From the NCBI GenBank assembly GCA_963799045.1, contig CAWCVN010000007.1, forward strand, positions 124,001 through 188,000: 64,000 nt of DNA, given 5' to 3'. This document shows, one piece after another, positions 28,469 through 36,758 of this stretch. The notes under the pieces were generated by a model, which was given only the letters and a program-made list of their open reading frames with translations, ran no database searches and was not told the origin of the DNA. The translations under genes were made by a program, and so were the position numbers. The stretch's first letter is position 1; each line of letters starts with the position of its first letter. The stretch is from DASRSS01 sp963799045 (lineage in GTDB: Bacteria > Actinomycetota > Actinomycetes > Mycobacteriales > Jatrophihabitantaceae).

Positions 28469-30429
28469 TCGGCTCGCACGGCGAGGAACTGGTCGACGCC
28501 CATCCGGCCCTGCTCGAAGCTCAGCGCGCCCCCGGCGAGGTACAGCCGCCACACCCGGGCGACCTCCTCGCCGACCAGGTCGACGATGTGCGGGTACTCG
28601 GCCTCGAGCGTGTCCAGCCAGCGGCGCACCGTCGTCACGTAGTGCTCGCGCAGCGCCTGCATGTCCCGCACCTCGAAGCCCGCCTCCTCGAGGAAGCCGA
28701 TCGTCTGCGAGGCGGGCCGCATGTGCATGTCCGGCGCGATGTAGGCCGCGATGAACGCACCCCCGCCCGGCGCCGCGTCCAGGTGACGCGACATCTGCTG
28801 CAACACTAGCCGTCCCCCCGGCCGCAGCGCGCCGAACAGTGCGGCCGCATAGCGCGGGTACTGCTCCTGTCCGACGTGCTCGCCCATCTCGATCGACGAG
28901 ACCGCGTCATAGGTCTCGGCACGGCCGGCGAGTTCGCGGTAGTCCTGCAGCCGCACCGTCACCCGGTCGGCGAGGCCCCGCTCGGCCACCCGCTTGGCCA
29001 CGTGGTCGCGCTGCTGTTCGGACAGGGTCACGCCGGTCGCGTGCACGCCGTAGTGCTCGGCCGCGTGCAGCACCAGCGAACCCCAGCCGCAGCCGACATC
29101 GAGCAGGCGCATCCCCGGCTCCAGCGCCAGCTTGCCGCAGATCAGGTCCAGCTTCGCCCGCTGGGCGTCGGCCAGCGCCTGGTCCGGTGCGGTGAAGTAC
29201 GCGCAGGAGTAGGCCATGGTCTCGTCGAGCAGTAGTGCGTAGAACTCGTTGGACAGGTCGTAGTGGTGGGCGATCGCGGCACGGTCGCGCGTCCGGGTGT
29301 GCAGCGGCCCGGTCAGCCGGGCCTCCGAGGCGGGCGGTCGGGGCGGGACGCCGAGCGCACCCAGGCGTGCAGCGGCGCGGGCGGCCCGCCAGACCTCGCC
29401 GGGCCGGAGTCGCACGGCCGTGCCGGTTCGCTGCCGCGCAGCCTGCCAGGCACGTCGAAACGCGTCGGTCAGTTCACCCTCGACGTCCACGTCGCCGGTC
29501 AGGTAGGCGCGGGCCAACCCGAGTTCGCCGGGAGACCAGAGCAGCCGGCGCAGCGCGCGCTTCCGGCGGATCACGAGGACGGGACCCTCGCCCGGACCGG
29601 CCTCGCTGCCGTCCCAGGCACGCAGGCGAATCGGAGGCTCGACGCCGACGGTGTCTCGTATCAGCCGGGACAGCTGCTCGGCCACGGACGGACGCCGGTT
29701 CACGGGCAGCTCCCCTTCGGCGGACGGGTCGGCGGGGCGGGGTTGGACGGGCAGTCCCTTGTGCCACAAGGCGATCCCGTGGCCGGTGATGGCCGCACGC
29801 ACTCGGCGCGTGTAGAGCGGGTCGCGGACGGCGAGCGCGAACAGGCTGCGGGCCGTCGCCGGCCGGGCCTGCCCGCGCACCGATGCGACGAACGGGCGCT
29901 GGCCGGGGCGGTGCAGCGTGATGTCCAGCGCGAGCCGCTCGCCCGGTTCGGGCAGGCGCAGCCGGTAGTAGCCGTCGACGGGATAGAACGGCGAGACGTG
30001 GAAGCGCTTCTCGACCTGGCTGTGCCCGTCGTCGTCGGGCCGGAGCAGATAGCGGTGCCGCTCGCCGTAGGTGTTGTGAACCTCGGCGACGACGCACCGC
30101 AGCTCACCGTCGGGGCCGTGGCACCAGTAGACGGTCAGCGGGTTGAACACGTAGCCGGCGCTGCGGGCGTTGGCCAGCATCGTGATCCGCCCGCCGGCGA
30201 GGTCCACTCCGTGCTCGGCGAGGTAGCGATCGACGTTCGCGCGCAGTGACCCGGCGGGGTCACCGAGGTGGTCGCGCGCCTCGAAGCGCGCCAGCCAACC
30301 CAGGCCGCGAGGCAGCCGCGGCAAATCGTCCAGGTCGACGAGCCATTGGTAGCCGCGGTGGCGGACGTCGTGGCGCACCGGGTCGAAGCGCCGGTGCGCC
30401 ACCTCGGTCCGGTAGAGGCGGGCGGTCAC
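28465..30429 (-). CDS. DUF1365 domain joined to cyclopropane-fatty-acid-synthase-like methyltransferase
   Basis: The 654-codon frame reads first as a DUF1365 protein (LYRTEVAHRRFDPVRHDVRH, VFNPLTVYWCHGPDGELRCV, EVHNTYGERHRYLL, FHVSPFYPVDGYYRLRLPEP). It then becomes a Cfa/UfaA1-like SAM methyltransferase (AIAHHYDLSNEFYALLLDET, MAYSCAYF, LDVGCGWGSLVLHAAEHYG, SSIEMGEHVG). Methylation across a fatty-acid double bond on a phospholipid is the expected chemistry. In M. tuberculosis these are two genes (Rv0448c and Rv0447c). A GTG with ribosome site at 29703, and a TGA in the next frame at exactly that place, suggest two overlapping genes and a missed base. GTG 30429 overlaps the oxidoreductase stop. 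Confidence 0.86.
   Translation of the reverse strand: MTARLYRTEVAHRRFDPVRHDVRHRGYQWLVDLDDLPRLPRGLGWLARFEARDHLGDPAGSLRANVDRYLAEHGVDLAGGRITMLANARSAGYVFNPLTVYWCHGPDGELRCVVAEVHNTYGERHRYLLRPDDDGHSQVEKRFHVSPFYPVDGYYRLRLPEPGERLALDITLHRPGQRPFVASVRGQARPATARSLFALAVRDPLYTRRVRAAITGHGIALWHKGLPVQPRPADPSAEGELPVNRRPSVAEQLSRLIRDTVGVEPPIRLRAWDGSEAGPGEGPVLVIRRKRALRRLLWSPGELGLARAYLTGDVDVEGELTDAFRRAWQAARQRTGTAVRLRPGEVWRAARAAARLGALGVPPRPPASEARLTGPLHTRTRDRAAIAHHYDLSNEFYALLLDETMAYSCAYFTAPDQALADAQRAKLDLICGKLALEPGMRLLDVGCGWGSLVLHAAEHYGVHATGVTLSEQQRDHVAKRVAERGLADRVTVRLQDYRELAGRAETYDAVSSIEMGEHVGQEQYPRYAAALFGALRPGGRLVLQQMSRHLDAAPGGGAFIAAYIAPDMHMRPASQTIGFLEEAGFEVRDMQALREHYVTTVRRWLDTLEAEYPHIVDLVGEEVARVWRLYLAGGALSFEQGRMGVDQFLAVRAE
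29701..29716 (-). promoter_or_regulatory. Internal ribosome site and GTGA start/stop overlap within the DUF1365-Cfa frame
   Basis: On the minus strand AAGGGGAG lies six bases before GTG (29703-29701), which would start the methyltransferase as VNRRPSVAEQLSRLIRD. The overlapping TGA (29702-29700) closes the +1 frame of the DUF1365 part. The same GTGA coupling is used at both ends of this operon, so the site is unlikely to be chance. Confidence 0.5.
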
Positions 30430-31703
30430 CAGCGCACTCCGAGGCTGGCCGCCGCCTCGACGCCCGAGCGGGCGCCGTCCTCGTGGAATCCCCAGCCGTG
30501 ATAGGCGCCGGCGAAGGCGATCCGCCTGTCGTTCAGCTCGGGCAGCCGGGCCCGGGCCGCCACCGACGCGTTCGTGTAGACCGGGTGCTCATAGGTCATC
30601 TCGGCGAGCACCCGGCGCGGGTCGACCCGGTCGGCGCCGTTGAGGGTGACGACGTAGGTGGTGCCGCTCGCCGGCAGCCGCTGCAGCCGGTTCATGTTGT
30701 AGCTCAGCTGCACGCTGGTCGGCGCTGCATCACACGCGGGCAGCGCGTAGTTCCACGATGCCTGCGCCCGACCCAGGCGGGGCAGCACCCGGGTGTCGGT
30801 ATGCAGCAGCGTCGGGTTGACCGTGTAGCCGATCGCCCCGAGCACCGCACGCTCCGGTCCGGTCGGCTCGGCCAGCATGCGCAGCGCCTGGCGTGGGTGC
30901 GTCGCGATCACGACGCCGTCGAACGCCTGCGCCACCCCGCCCTCGTCGCGTACCTCGACACCGGCCGGGGTCCGCGTGACTGCCCGTACCGGCGAGCAGG
31001 TGTGCACGGCGGTCAACCCCTTCGCGGCACGCTCGACGTAGCGCGCCGAGCCGCCGACGACCGTGTACCACGTGGGCGTGCCGGTCACGGTGAGCATGCC
31101 GTGGTTGGCCAGGAACGTGAACAGATATCGGGCGGGGTAGTCGCCGGTCCGGGTCGGCGCCGTGGACCAGACCGCGGCGATCAGCGGGGTCATGAAGTGT
31201 GCGACGAAGTACGGCGAGAAGCGGCCCGCTGCGAGGAACTCCCGCACCGTCTGCCCGTCCCCGTCGTCCGGCATGTCGAGCAGCGCCCGGGCGCGACGTT
31301 GGAATCGGACTACCTCGGTCAGCATGCGCAGGTAGGCCGGGCGCGCCAGGGTGCGCGCGGACGGCGTCACGCCGGACAGGCCGCGACCGCCCGCGTATTC
31401 CAGCCCGCAGCCCGCGCACGAGATCGACATGCTCATGTCCGACTCCTGGGTCTGCACGCCCAGGTCGTCGAACAGCCGCAGCAACGTCGGGTAGGTGCGC
31501 CGGTTGTGCACGATGAATCCGGTGTCGATGCCGAGCAGCCGGCCGTCCGGCCCCTCGAGCTCATGGGTGTCCGCATGCCCGCCGAGACGATCGTCGGCCT
31601 CGTACAGGACCACGTCCGCCTCACGCTGCAGGACGTGTGCTGCCGTCAACCCGGCCACGCCGCTGCCCACGACCGCTAGCCTCCGGCGGTTGTACCGACC
31701 CAC
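30426..31703 (-). CDS. FAD-dependent oxidoreductase (amine-oxidase fold), Rv0449c-like
   Basis: The 425-residue flavoprotein starts with the Rossmann motif LAVVGSGVAGLTAAHVLQ and EADDRLGGHADTHEL, which binds FAD. A GIDTGFIVHNRRTYPTLLRL segment and the C-terminal IAFAGAYHGWGFHEDGARSG finish the amine-oxidase/desaturase pattern. I chose GTG 31703 because GGAGGT lies five bases upstream. It leads a tightly coupled operon with DUF1365, methyltransferase and DUF1295. In such operons the flavoenzyme is thought to reduce or desaturate the methylated acyl chain (10-methyl or furan fatty acids). The product here is not known. Confidence 0.9.
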   Translation of the reverse strand: MGRYNRRRLAVVGSGVAGLTAAHVLQREADVVLYEADDRLGGHADTHELEGPDGRLLGIDTGFIVHNRRTYPTLLRLFDDLGVQTQESDMSMSISCAGCGLEYAGGRGLSGVTPSARTLARPAYLRMLTEVVRFQRRARALLDMPDDGDGQTVREFLAAGRFSPYFVAHFMTPLIAAVWSTAPTRTGDYPARYLFTFLANHGMLTVTGTPTWYTVVGGSARYVERAAKGLTAVHTCSPVRAVTRTPAGVEVRDEGGVAQAFDGVVIATHPRQALRMLAEPTGPERAVLGAIGYTVNPTLLHTDTRVLPRLGRAQASWNYALPACDAAPTSVQLSYNMNRLQRLPASGTTYVVTLNGADRVDPRRVLAEMTYEHPVYTNASVAARARLPELNDRRIAFAGAYHGWGFHEDGARSGVEAAASLGVRW

Positions 31704-31763
31704 GCCCGACCTCCGATCATCCGAGGCAGCACGTTCTGTACACAAGCTGCCACTCCGCTGAAC

Positions 31764-31792
31764 TATTCGCCCGCGGAGGCCGGTTCGGTTTC
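31764..31792 (-). promoter_or_regulatory. Candidate ECF promoter of the lipid-modification operon
   Basis: On the minus strand GAAACC (31792-31787), a 17-base spacer and CGAATA (31769-31764). The -10 shares CGAAT with the SigK -10 (CCGAAT) as I recall it; the -35 differs from the mycobacterial form. Transcription would start about 54 bases before GTG 31703. The similar boxes before the fasciclin gene raise the interest, but the evidence is thin. Confidence 0.3.
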
Positions 31793-31819
31793 AGTCGCCG
31801 TCGACCCGTTTCCGTCGCG

Positions 31820-32965
31820 TCAGTGCAACTGACCCAGGGTGACGTGCACCGTCTGCTCGGAGCCGTTGCGCCGCACGGTCACGGCCACCTGCTGGCCGAC
31901 GTCGAAGTTGGTCAGCGCGGCGGCGAGTTGCGCGGCGCTGCGCACCTTCGTGCCGCTGACCTTCACGATCACGTCGCCCGGCTGGATCCCCGCCTTGGCC
32001 GCGCCGCCGCCGGCAACGACCGAGGCCACGCCCGCCCCGACCGGCGAGCCGGCCGGGCCGGTCACGGTCGCGACCCGGACGCCCAGCGCCGCCCGACCGG
32101 AGTTGGTCACCTTGCCGTGCTGGATCAGCTGCCGGGCAATGGCGGTCACCGTGTTCGACGGGATCGCGAATCCGATCCCCGGCGCAGCGCCACCGCCCAA
32201 CTGCCGGTCGGTAGCCGCCAAGGTCGGGATGCCGATGACCTGACCGTTCAAGTCGACCAGGGCCCCGCCGCTGTTACCCGGGTTGATCGCCGCGGAGGTC
32301 TGGATCGAGTTGGGCAGCGTCGCCCCGGGCGAGTCGGGCGTTCGCGGCTCGGTCAGCGTCCGGCCGACGGCGGAGACAATGCCGTTCGTCACGCTGCTGG
32401 CCAGCCCCAGCGGGTTGCCCATCGCAAGCACGACCTCGCCGACCTTGACCTGGGCGGAGTCGCCGAAACTCGCCGGACGCACCTTGCTCGCGCCCGAGCC
32501 CGACACCTTGATCACGGCCAGGTCGTCGGGGCTGAACGTTCCGACCAGGCTCGCCGATACCGAGGTGGCGCTGTTGGAGAAGCGGACCTTGAAGCTGTGC
32601 GAGTTTCCGACGACGTGATCGTTGGTGACGATGTCGCCTGAGGAGTCGAACACGACACCGGAGCCGAGACCTGCGTTCGTCCTGATCTCGACGATCGACG
32701 GCAGCACCTTGGAGATGACCGACTCGTACTGCGCCTGCAGTGCCGAGGCAGGACCCGCCGTCGCGGCGCCGACCGCGGCCGGCGAGGTCGTCGAGTCGGG
32801 CGTGGACTGCGCTTTGGCGCCGCTGCCCGTGCACGCGGCCACGCCCACTGCGATCGCGACGGCGCCCATCAGCGCCCCGGCCGCCAGCGCGGCCGACCGT
32901 GCCGGCGTGGCGCGACGGCCACGCACCCGAACCTTGCTCGTCCTGGCTGCGCCGATGTCTTCCAC
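31820..32965 (-). CDS. HtrA/DegP-type serine protease with PDZ domain
   Basis: This is an extracytoplasmic quality-control protease. After a basic start there is a hydrophobic stretch (residues 24-44) ending VAAC, which may be a lipobox (C45) or a membrane anchor. The trypsin fold shows H117 in TNDHVVG, D148 in DDLAVIKV and S232 in NPGNSGGALV, so the triad is complete. A PDZ domain covers about 290-375 (GIQPGDVIVKVSGTKVRSAA). GTG 32965 has TAGGAG just upstream. It lies between the lipid operon and the fasciclin gene on its own strand and is probably transcribed alone. Link to sigma release by proteolysis is possible but unproven. Confidence 0.93.
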   Translation of the reverse strand: MEDIGAARTSKVRVRGRRATPARSAALAAGALMGAVAIAVGVAACTGSGAKAQSTPDSTTSPAAVGAATAGPASALQAQYESVISKVLPSIVEIRTNAGLGSGVVFDSSGDIVTNDHVVGNSHSFKVRFSNSATSVSASLVGTFSPDDLAVIKVSGSGASKVRPASFGDSAQVKVGEVVLAMGNPLGLASSVTNGIVSAVGRTLTEPRTPDSPGATLPNSIQTSAAINPGNSGGALVDLNGQVIGIPTLAATDRQLGGGAAPGIGFAIPSNTVTAIARQLIQHGKVTNSGRAALGVRVATVTGPAGSPVGAGVASVVAGGGAAKAGIQPGDVIVKVSGTKVRSAAQLAAALTNFDVGQQVAVTVRRNGSEQTVHVTLGQLH

Positions 32966-33027
32966 CCAACTCCTATACCCACCGACCCCTGCCGCTATCA
33001 GCGAGCCGTGAGACCTCGGTCGCACGT

Positions 33028-33055
33028 GGAACCGCTGACGCGCCGACCACGAAGA
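33028..33055 (+). promoter_or_regulatory. Candidate ECF promoter of the fasciclin gene
   Basis: GGAACC (33028-33033), a 16-base spacer, then CGAAGA (33050-33055). The -35 is the ECF-typical GGAAC and the -10 shares CGAA with the site before the lipid operon. A start near 33062 would give a leader of about 32 bases. If real, it would place the gene under the nearby SigK-like factor. Confidence 0.35.
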
Positions 33056-33093
33056 CAGGGCATCAGCTACTCCACCGTTTCGAAAGGATCGTC

Positions 33094-33744
33094 ATGCACC
33101 GACGTGTCATCGCGGCGACCACAGCGATCGCCGGACTCGCCATCACCATGTCCGCATGCAGCAGCAGCAGCGGCGGCAGCGGAGCGGCGCAGAACTCGGC
33201 GGCGGCCGCCGTCGACGCGCAGTCCACGAGCATGTCCGGCGCCCAGTCGGCCTCCAGCGGTCAGTTCGGCGCCGCCTGTTCGCAGGTCCCGACCGACCCG
33301 AGCAACCCCGGCAGCTTCGACGCGATGGCGAAGGTTCCCGTCGCGACCGCGGCCTCAGGCAACCCGGTGCTGTCCACGCTGGTGACGGCGGTGAAGAAGG
33401 CCGGCCTGGTCGACACGCTCAACAACGCGCAGGGCATCACGGTCTTCGCCCCGGACAACGCCGCCTTCGCGGCCATCCCGAAGGCCACCCTGAACAGGGT
33501 GCTGGCCGACAAGGCCGAGCTGACCAAGATCCTGACCTACCACGTCGTCGGTGAGCGCCTCACCCCTTCCGAGCTCACCGGCACGCTCACCACCTTGGAG
33601 AAGGGCACGATCAAGACCGAGGGCACCGAGCCGGACATCACCGTCGGCCCGAATGGAACCGAGGCACACGTGGTCTGCGGGAACATCCAGACGGCCAATG
33701 CGACGGTCTACATCATCGACTCGGTGATGATGCCGACCAGCTGA
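33094..33744 (+). CDS. Fasciclin-domain lipoprotein, MPT70/MPT83-like
   Basis: The 216-residue protein has a leader MHRRVIAATTAIAGLAITMS with lipobox MSAC (C22), then a Gly/Ser/Ala linker of about 50 residues. One FAS1 domain fills the rest: VATAASGNPVLSTLVTAVKK, ITVFAPDNAAFAAIP, LTYHVVGERLTPSEL and the last strand ATVYIIDSVMMPTS. CSQVPTDPSNPGSF at the domain entrance is very like MPT70/MPT83. These surface proteins are the best known SigK targets in mycobacteria. ATG 33094 has AAAGGA six bases upstream. The molybdopterin oxidoreductase gene begins four bases after its stop. Confidence 0.92.
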   Translation: MHRRVIAATTAIAGLAITMSACSSSSGGSGAAQNSAAAAVDAQSTSMSGAQSASSGQFGAACSQVPTDPSNPGSFDAMAKVPVATAASGNPVLSTLVTAVKKAGLVDTLNNAQGITVFAPDNAAFAAIPKATLNRVLADKAELTKILTYHVVGERLTPSELTGTLTTLEKGTIKTEGTEPDITVGPNGTEAHVVCGNIQTANATVYIIDSVMMPTS

Positions 33745-33748
33745 GTAC

Positions 33749-35305
33749 ATGCTCACCCGAATCAGCCACGTCGCCGGCCGGGCCGGTCTCGGCGCGCTCG
33801 TCGGACTCGTCGCCGCAGGGCTGGCGATCGGTGTCGGCGAGCTCGTCGCGGCGCTTTTCCGGCCGGCGGCGTCGCCGATCATCGCCGTCGGCAACAAGTT
33901 CGTCCTGCTCACGCCGGAGTCGCTCAAGGCCTACGCGATCAGCGAGTTCGGCAGCAACGACAAGCGCATGCTGCTGCTGGGCATCTACATCGTGATCGCG
34001 CTGCTCGCGGTCGCGGTCGGCGTCGCGGCGCTCCGGCGGCTGTGGGTGGGGGTCGCCGGGTTGCTGCTCTTCGGGGCGGTGGGCGTCTACGCCGCCGCGA
34101 CTGCCAACGCCTCCCGGCCGAGTGATGTCGTCCCGACGATCGTCGGGACCGCAGGTGCCGTCGCCACCCTGGTCGTGCTGGTCCGGGCGCTCGGCACCGG
34201 GGGTGAAGCCGAGCCGGGCAGGCCACCCGGCGGCACGGGTCGTCGCGTGTTTCTGCTCGGCAGCGCGGCGGCCGCCGGTATCGCCGCTGCGGCCGGTCGC
34301 GGTGGCCGTGCGCTGCAACACGCGCGCTTCAACGCGGCTCGCTCGCGGGCGGCGGTGAAGCTGCCTGCACCCGCGTCACCCGCTCCGCCGCTGCCCAGCC
34401 GCGCGGACCTGCGCAAGGGCGCGGCGCCGTTCGTCACGCCGAACGCGAAGTTCTACCGCGTGGACACCGCGCTCGCCGTGCCCCAGCTCGACGCTGGCAC
34501 CTGGCGGCTGCGCATCCACGGCATGGTCGATCGTGAGTTGACGCTGTCGTTCGACGAGCTGCTGTCGCGGCCGCTGATCGAGCGCTGGATCACGATGACC
34601 TGCGTATCGAACCCGGTCGGCGGACCGTACGTCGGCACGGCCAGGTTCCTCGGCGCGCCGCTCGCCGACCTGCTGCGCGAGGCAGGGGTGCACGACGGCG
34701 CGGAGCAGATAGTCGGCCGCTCGGTCGACGGCATGACGATCGGCACCCCGACCGCCGTGATCATGGACGGCCGCCCCGCCATGCTGGCCGTCGGGATGAA
34801 CGGCGAGCCGCTGCCGGTCGAGCACGGCTTCCCGGTGCGGATGGTCGTACCCGGTCTTTACGGCTACGTCTCGGCGACGAAGTGGCTGGTCGACCTGCAG
34901 GCGACGACCTTCGCCGACTACGACACCTACTGGGTGAAGCGCAAGTGGGCACCTCGCGCGCCCATCCGGCTCGAGTCGCGCATCGACACGCCCAAGCCGT
35001 TCGCCCGCGTGAACGCCGGTGACCGAGTCGTCATCGCCGGCGTTGCCTGGCAGCAGGAGGTCGGGATCCAGGACGTCCAGGTGCAGGTCGACGGCGGGCC
35101 GTGGACCAGCGCGCGGCTCGGCGCCGTCCCGTCGAGCGACACCTGGGTGCAGTGGGTGCTGCCGTGGACCGCGCAGGGCAGCGGTCCGGTGACCTTGCGG
35201 GTGCGCGCCGTCGATCGCGACGGGACGGTGCAGCCCGCCCAGCGCCGCGACCCCTTCCCGTCGGGGGCGTCCGGTTGGCACTCGGTCGTCGTGCAGGTCG
35301 GTTGA
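33749..35305 (+). CDS. Membrane-anchored molybdopterin-dependent oxidoreductase (sulfite-oxidase fold)
   Basis: Residues 1-185 form about five membrane segments, the last preceded by GRRVFLLGSAAAAGIAAAAG, which looks like an internal Tat-type RR motif. The catalytic part holds the Moco-binding cysteine C285 in TMTCVSNPVGG, followed by FLGAPLADLLREAG, GYVSATKWLVDLQ and YWVKRKWA. The C-terminal Mo-co dimerisation domain ends in SGWHSVVVQVG. This build (membrane part plus SUOX domain facing out) is common in actinomycetes. Repair of methionine sulfoxide or another exported-protein redox task is plausible. It is co-transcribed with the fasciclin gene. Confidence 0.9.
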   Translation: MLTRISHVAGRAGLGALVGLVAAGLAIGVGELVAALFRPAASPIIAVGNKFVLLTPESLKAYAISEFGSNDKRMLLLGIYIVIALLAVAVGVAALRRLWVGVAGLLLFGAVGVYAAATANASRPSDVVPTIVGTAGAVATLVVLVRALGTGGEAEPGRPPGGTGRRVFLLGSAAAAGIAAAAGRGGRALQHARFNAARSRAAVKLPAPASPAPPLPSRADLRKGAAPFVTPNAKFYRVDTALAVPQLDAGTWRLRIHGMVDRELTLSFDELLSRPLIERWITMTCVSNPVGGPYVGTARFLGAPLADLLREAGVHDGAEQIVGRSVDGMTIGTPTAVIMDGRPAMLAVGMNGEPLPVEHGFPVRMVVPGLYGYVSATKWLVDLQATTFADYDTYWVKRKWAPRAPIRLESRIDTPKPFARVNAGDRVVIAGVAWQQEVGIQDVQVQVDGGPWTSARLGAVPSSDTWVQWVLPWTAQGSGPVTLRVRAVDRDGTVQPAQRRDPFPSGASGWHSVVVQVG

Positions 35306-35320
35306 GGGGAATGTGGTGCG

Positions 35321-36697
35321 ATGGTCGGCATGGCTGATCGCCCCCCGAGTACGGCCGTCGCGCTGTTCACCCGGGATCTTCGGGTAAGCGACAACCCGAT
35401 GCTCGCGGCGGCGGCCGCTGCCGGCCGGGTGGTTCCGCTGTTCGTCGTCGATCCGGTCATCGCGAACGGCGCCTTCACCGGGGACAACCGCGCCGGCTTC
35501 CTCGCCGCTTGCCTGCGAGACCTCGACCGTTCCTTGCGGGGCCTCGGCGGCCGGTTGGTCGTGCGCAGCGGGGACGTCGTCGAGCAGGTCTGCGCGGTGG
35601 CCGAGCGGGTGGGTGCCGGTCGGGTCCATCTGTCCGCCGACGTCTCGGGCTACGCGACACGCCGCGAGCACCGGCTGCAGCAGGCGCTCGCCGCGCAGCG
35701 CCGCGAGCTGGTGCTCCATCCGGAGGTGCACACCGTCGTCCCACCCGGACGGATCACTCCGAGTGGGTCCGATCACTTCGCCGTCTTCACCCCGTACTGG
35801 CGGCGCTGGACCGAGTCGCCGGTACGCCCGATCACCCAGACGCCACGTCGCCTCGAGCTGCCGGCCATCGCCGCCGGTCGGCTGCCGGCCCCGCCGCGGT
35901 CCCGCTCGCTGCTGCCCGGCGGGGAGTCCGAGGGGCTGGCCCGCCTGCGGCGCTGGCTGCGCACGGGGGTGGACGGCTACGCGCACACCCACGACCGGCT
36001 CGCCGACGACGGCACCTCCCGCCTGTCGCCGTACCTGCATCTGGGCTGTCTTTCCGCCGCCGAGCTGGTCCGTCGTACCGGGGACTCGGTGGGAGCTCAG
36101 ACGTTCGTGCGGCAGCTGGCCTGGCGCGACTTCCACCATCAGGTGCTCGCCTCCCGACCCGACGTGGCCCACCGCGACTACCGCCCGCGCGGCGACGACT
36201 GGCACGACGATCCCGACGGCTCGGCAGCCTGGCGGGAAGGGTGCACCGGTTACCCGATCGTCGACGCGGGCATGCGCCAGCTGCTTGCCGAAGGGTGGAT
36301 GCACAACCGGGCCCGGCTGATCACCGCCGGCTTCCTGACCAAGCTGATGCGCATCGACTGGCGCACCGGCGCCGCACACTACTTCGATCACCTGCTCGAC
36401 GGCGACCTCGCGAACAACTGCCTGAACTGGCAGTGGGTGGCGGGCACCGGCACGGACACGCGGCCCAACCGGGTGCTGAGCCCGCTGCGGCAGGCCGAGC
36501 GCTACGACCCGGATGCCGAGTACGTGCGGCGCTGGGTGCCGGAGGTCGCTGACCTGCCGGCGCGGTTCGCCCACCGGCCGTGGGAACTCCCCGAGCCGGA
36601 GTTCCGCGCACTCGGGTACCCGGCGAGGATCCTCGACTATGCGAGGGCGCGGGCGAGCTTCCTGGCCGCCCGCGGGACCGGCCCGGACGGGCACTGA
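35321..36697 (+). CDS. phrB: Deoxyribodipyrimidine photolyase (class I)
   Basis: This repairs UV-induced pyrimidine dimers using FADH2 and light. The N-terminal antenna domain begins VALFTRDLRVSDNPMLAAAA. The FAD-binding domain has RLADDGTSRLSPYLHLGCLS, FVRQLAWRDFHHQVL, YPIVDAGMRQLLAEGWMHNR and the closing WVAGTGTDTRPNRVLSPLRQ. 458 residues is the usual length. ATG 35321 is favoured; ATG 35330 is a near alternative. It follows the oxidoreductase gene by 15 bases and is probably part of the same transcript, which would put a DNA-repair gene under envelope-stress control. Confidence 0.93.
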   Translation: MVGMADRPPSTAVALFTRDLRVSDNPMLAAAAAAGRVVPLFVVDPVIANGAFTGDNRAGFLAACLRDLDRSLRGLGGRLVVRSGDVVEQVCAVAERVGAGRVHLSADVSGYATRREHRLQQALAAQRRELVLHPEVHTVVPPGRITPSGSDHFAVFTPYWRRWTESPVRPITQTPRRLELPAIAAGRLPAPPRSRSLLPGGESEGLARLRRWLRTGVDGYAHTHDRLADDGTSRLSPYLHLGCLSAAELVRRTGDSVGAQTFVRQLAWRDFHHQVLASRPDVAHRDYRPRGDDWHDDPDGSAAWREGCTGYPIVDAGMRQLLAEGWMHNRARLITAGFLTKLMRIDWRTGAAHYFDHLLDGDLANNCLNWQWVAGTGTDTRPNRVLSPLRQAERYDPDAEYVRRWVPEVADLPARFAHRPWELPEPEFRALGYPARILDYARARASFLAARGTGPDGH

Positions 36698-36758
36698 CGC
36701 GCCGCGGGGTGGCGGAATTGCCGAGCGGACCGCGAAGCGCTCGTGATGAGATGGCGGC

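Noticed and set aside
36698..36758. Possible small RNA or tRNA after the photolyase gene
   Set aside because: No cloverleaf or TPsiC box could be built from the 60 bases.
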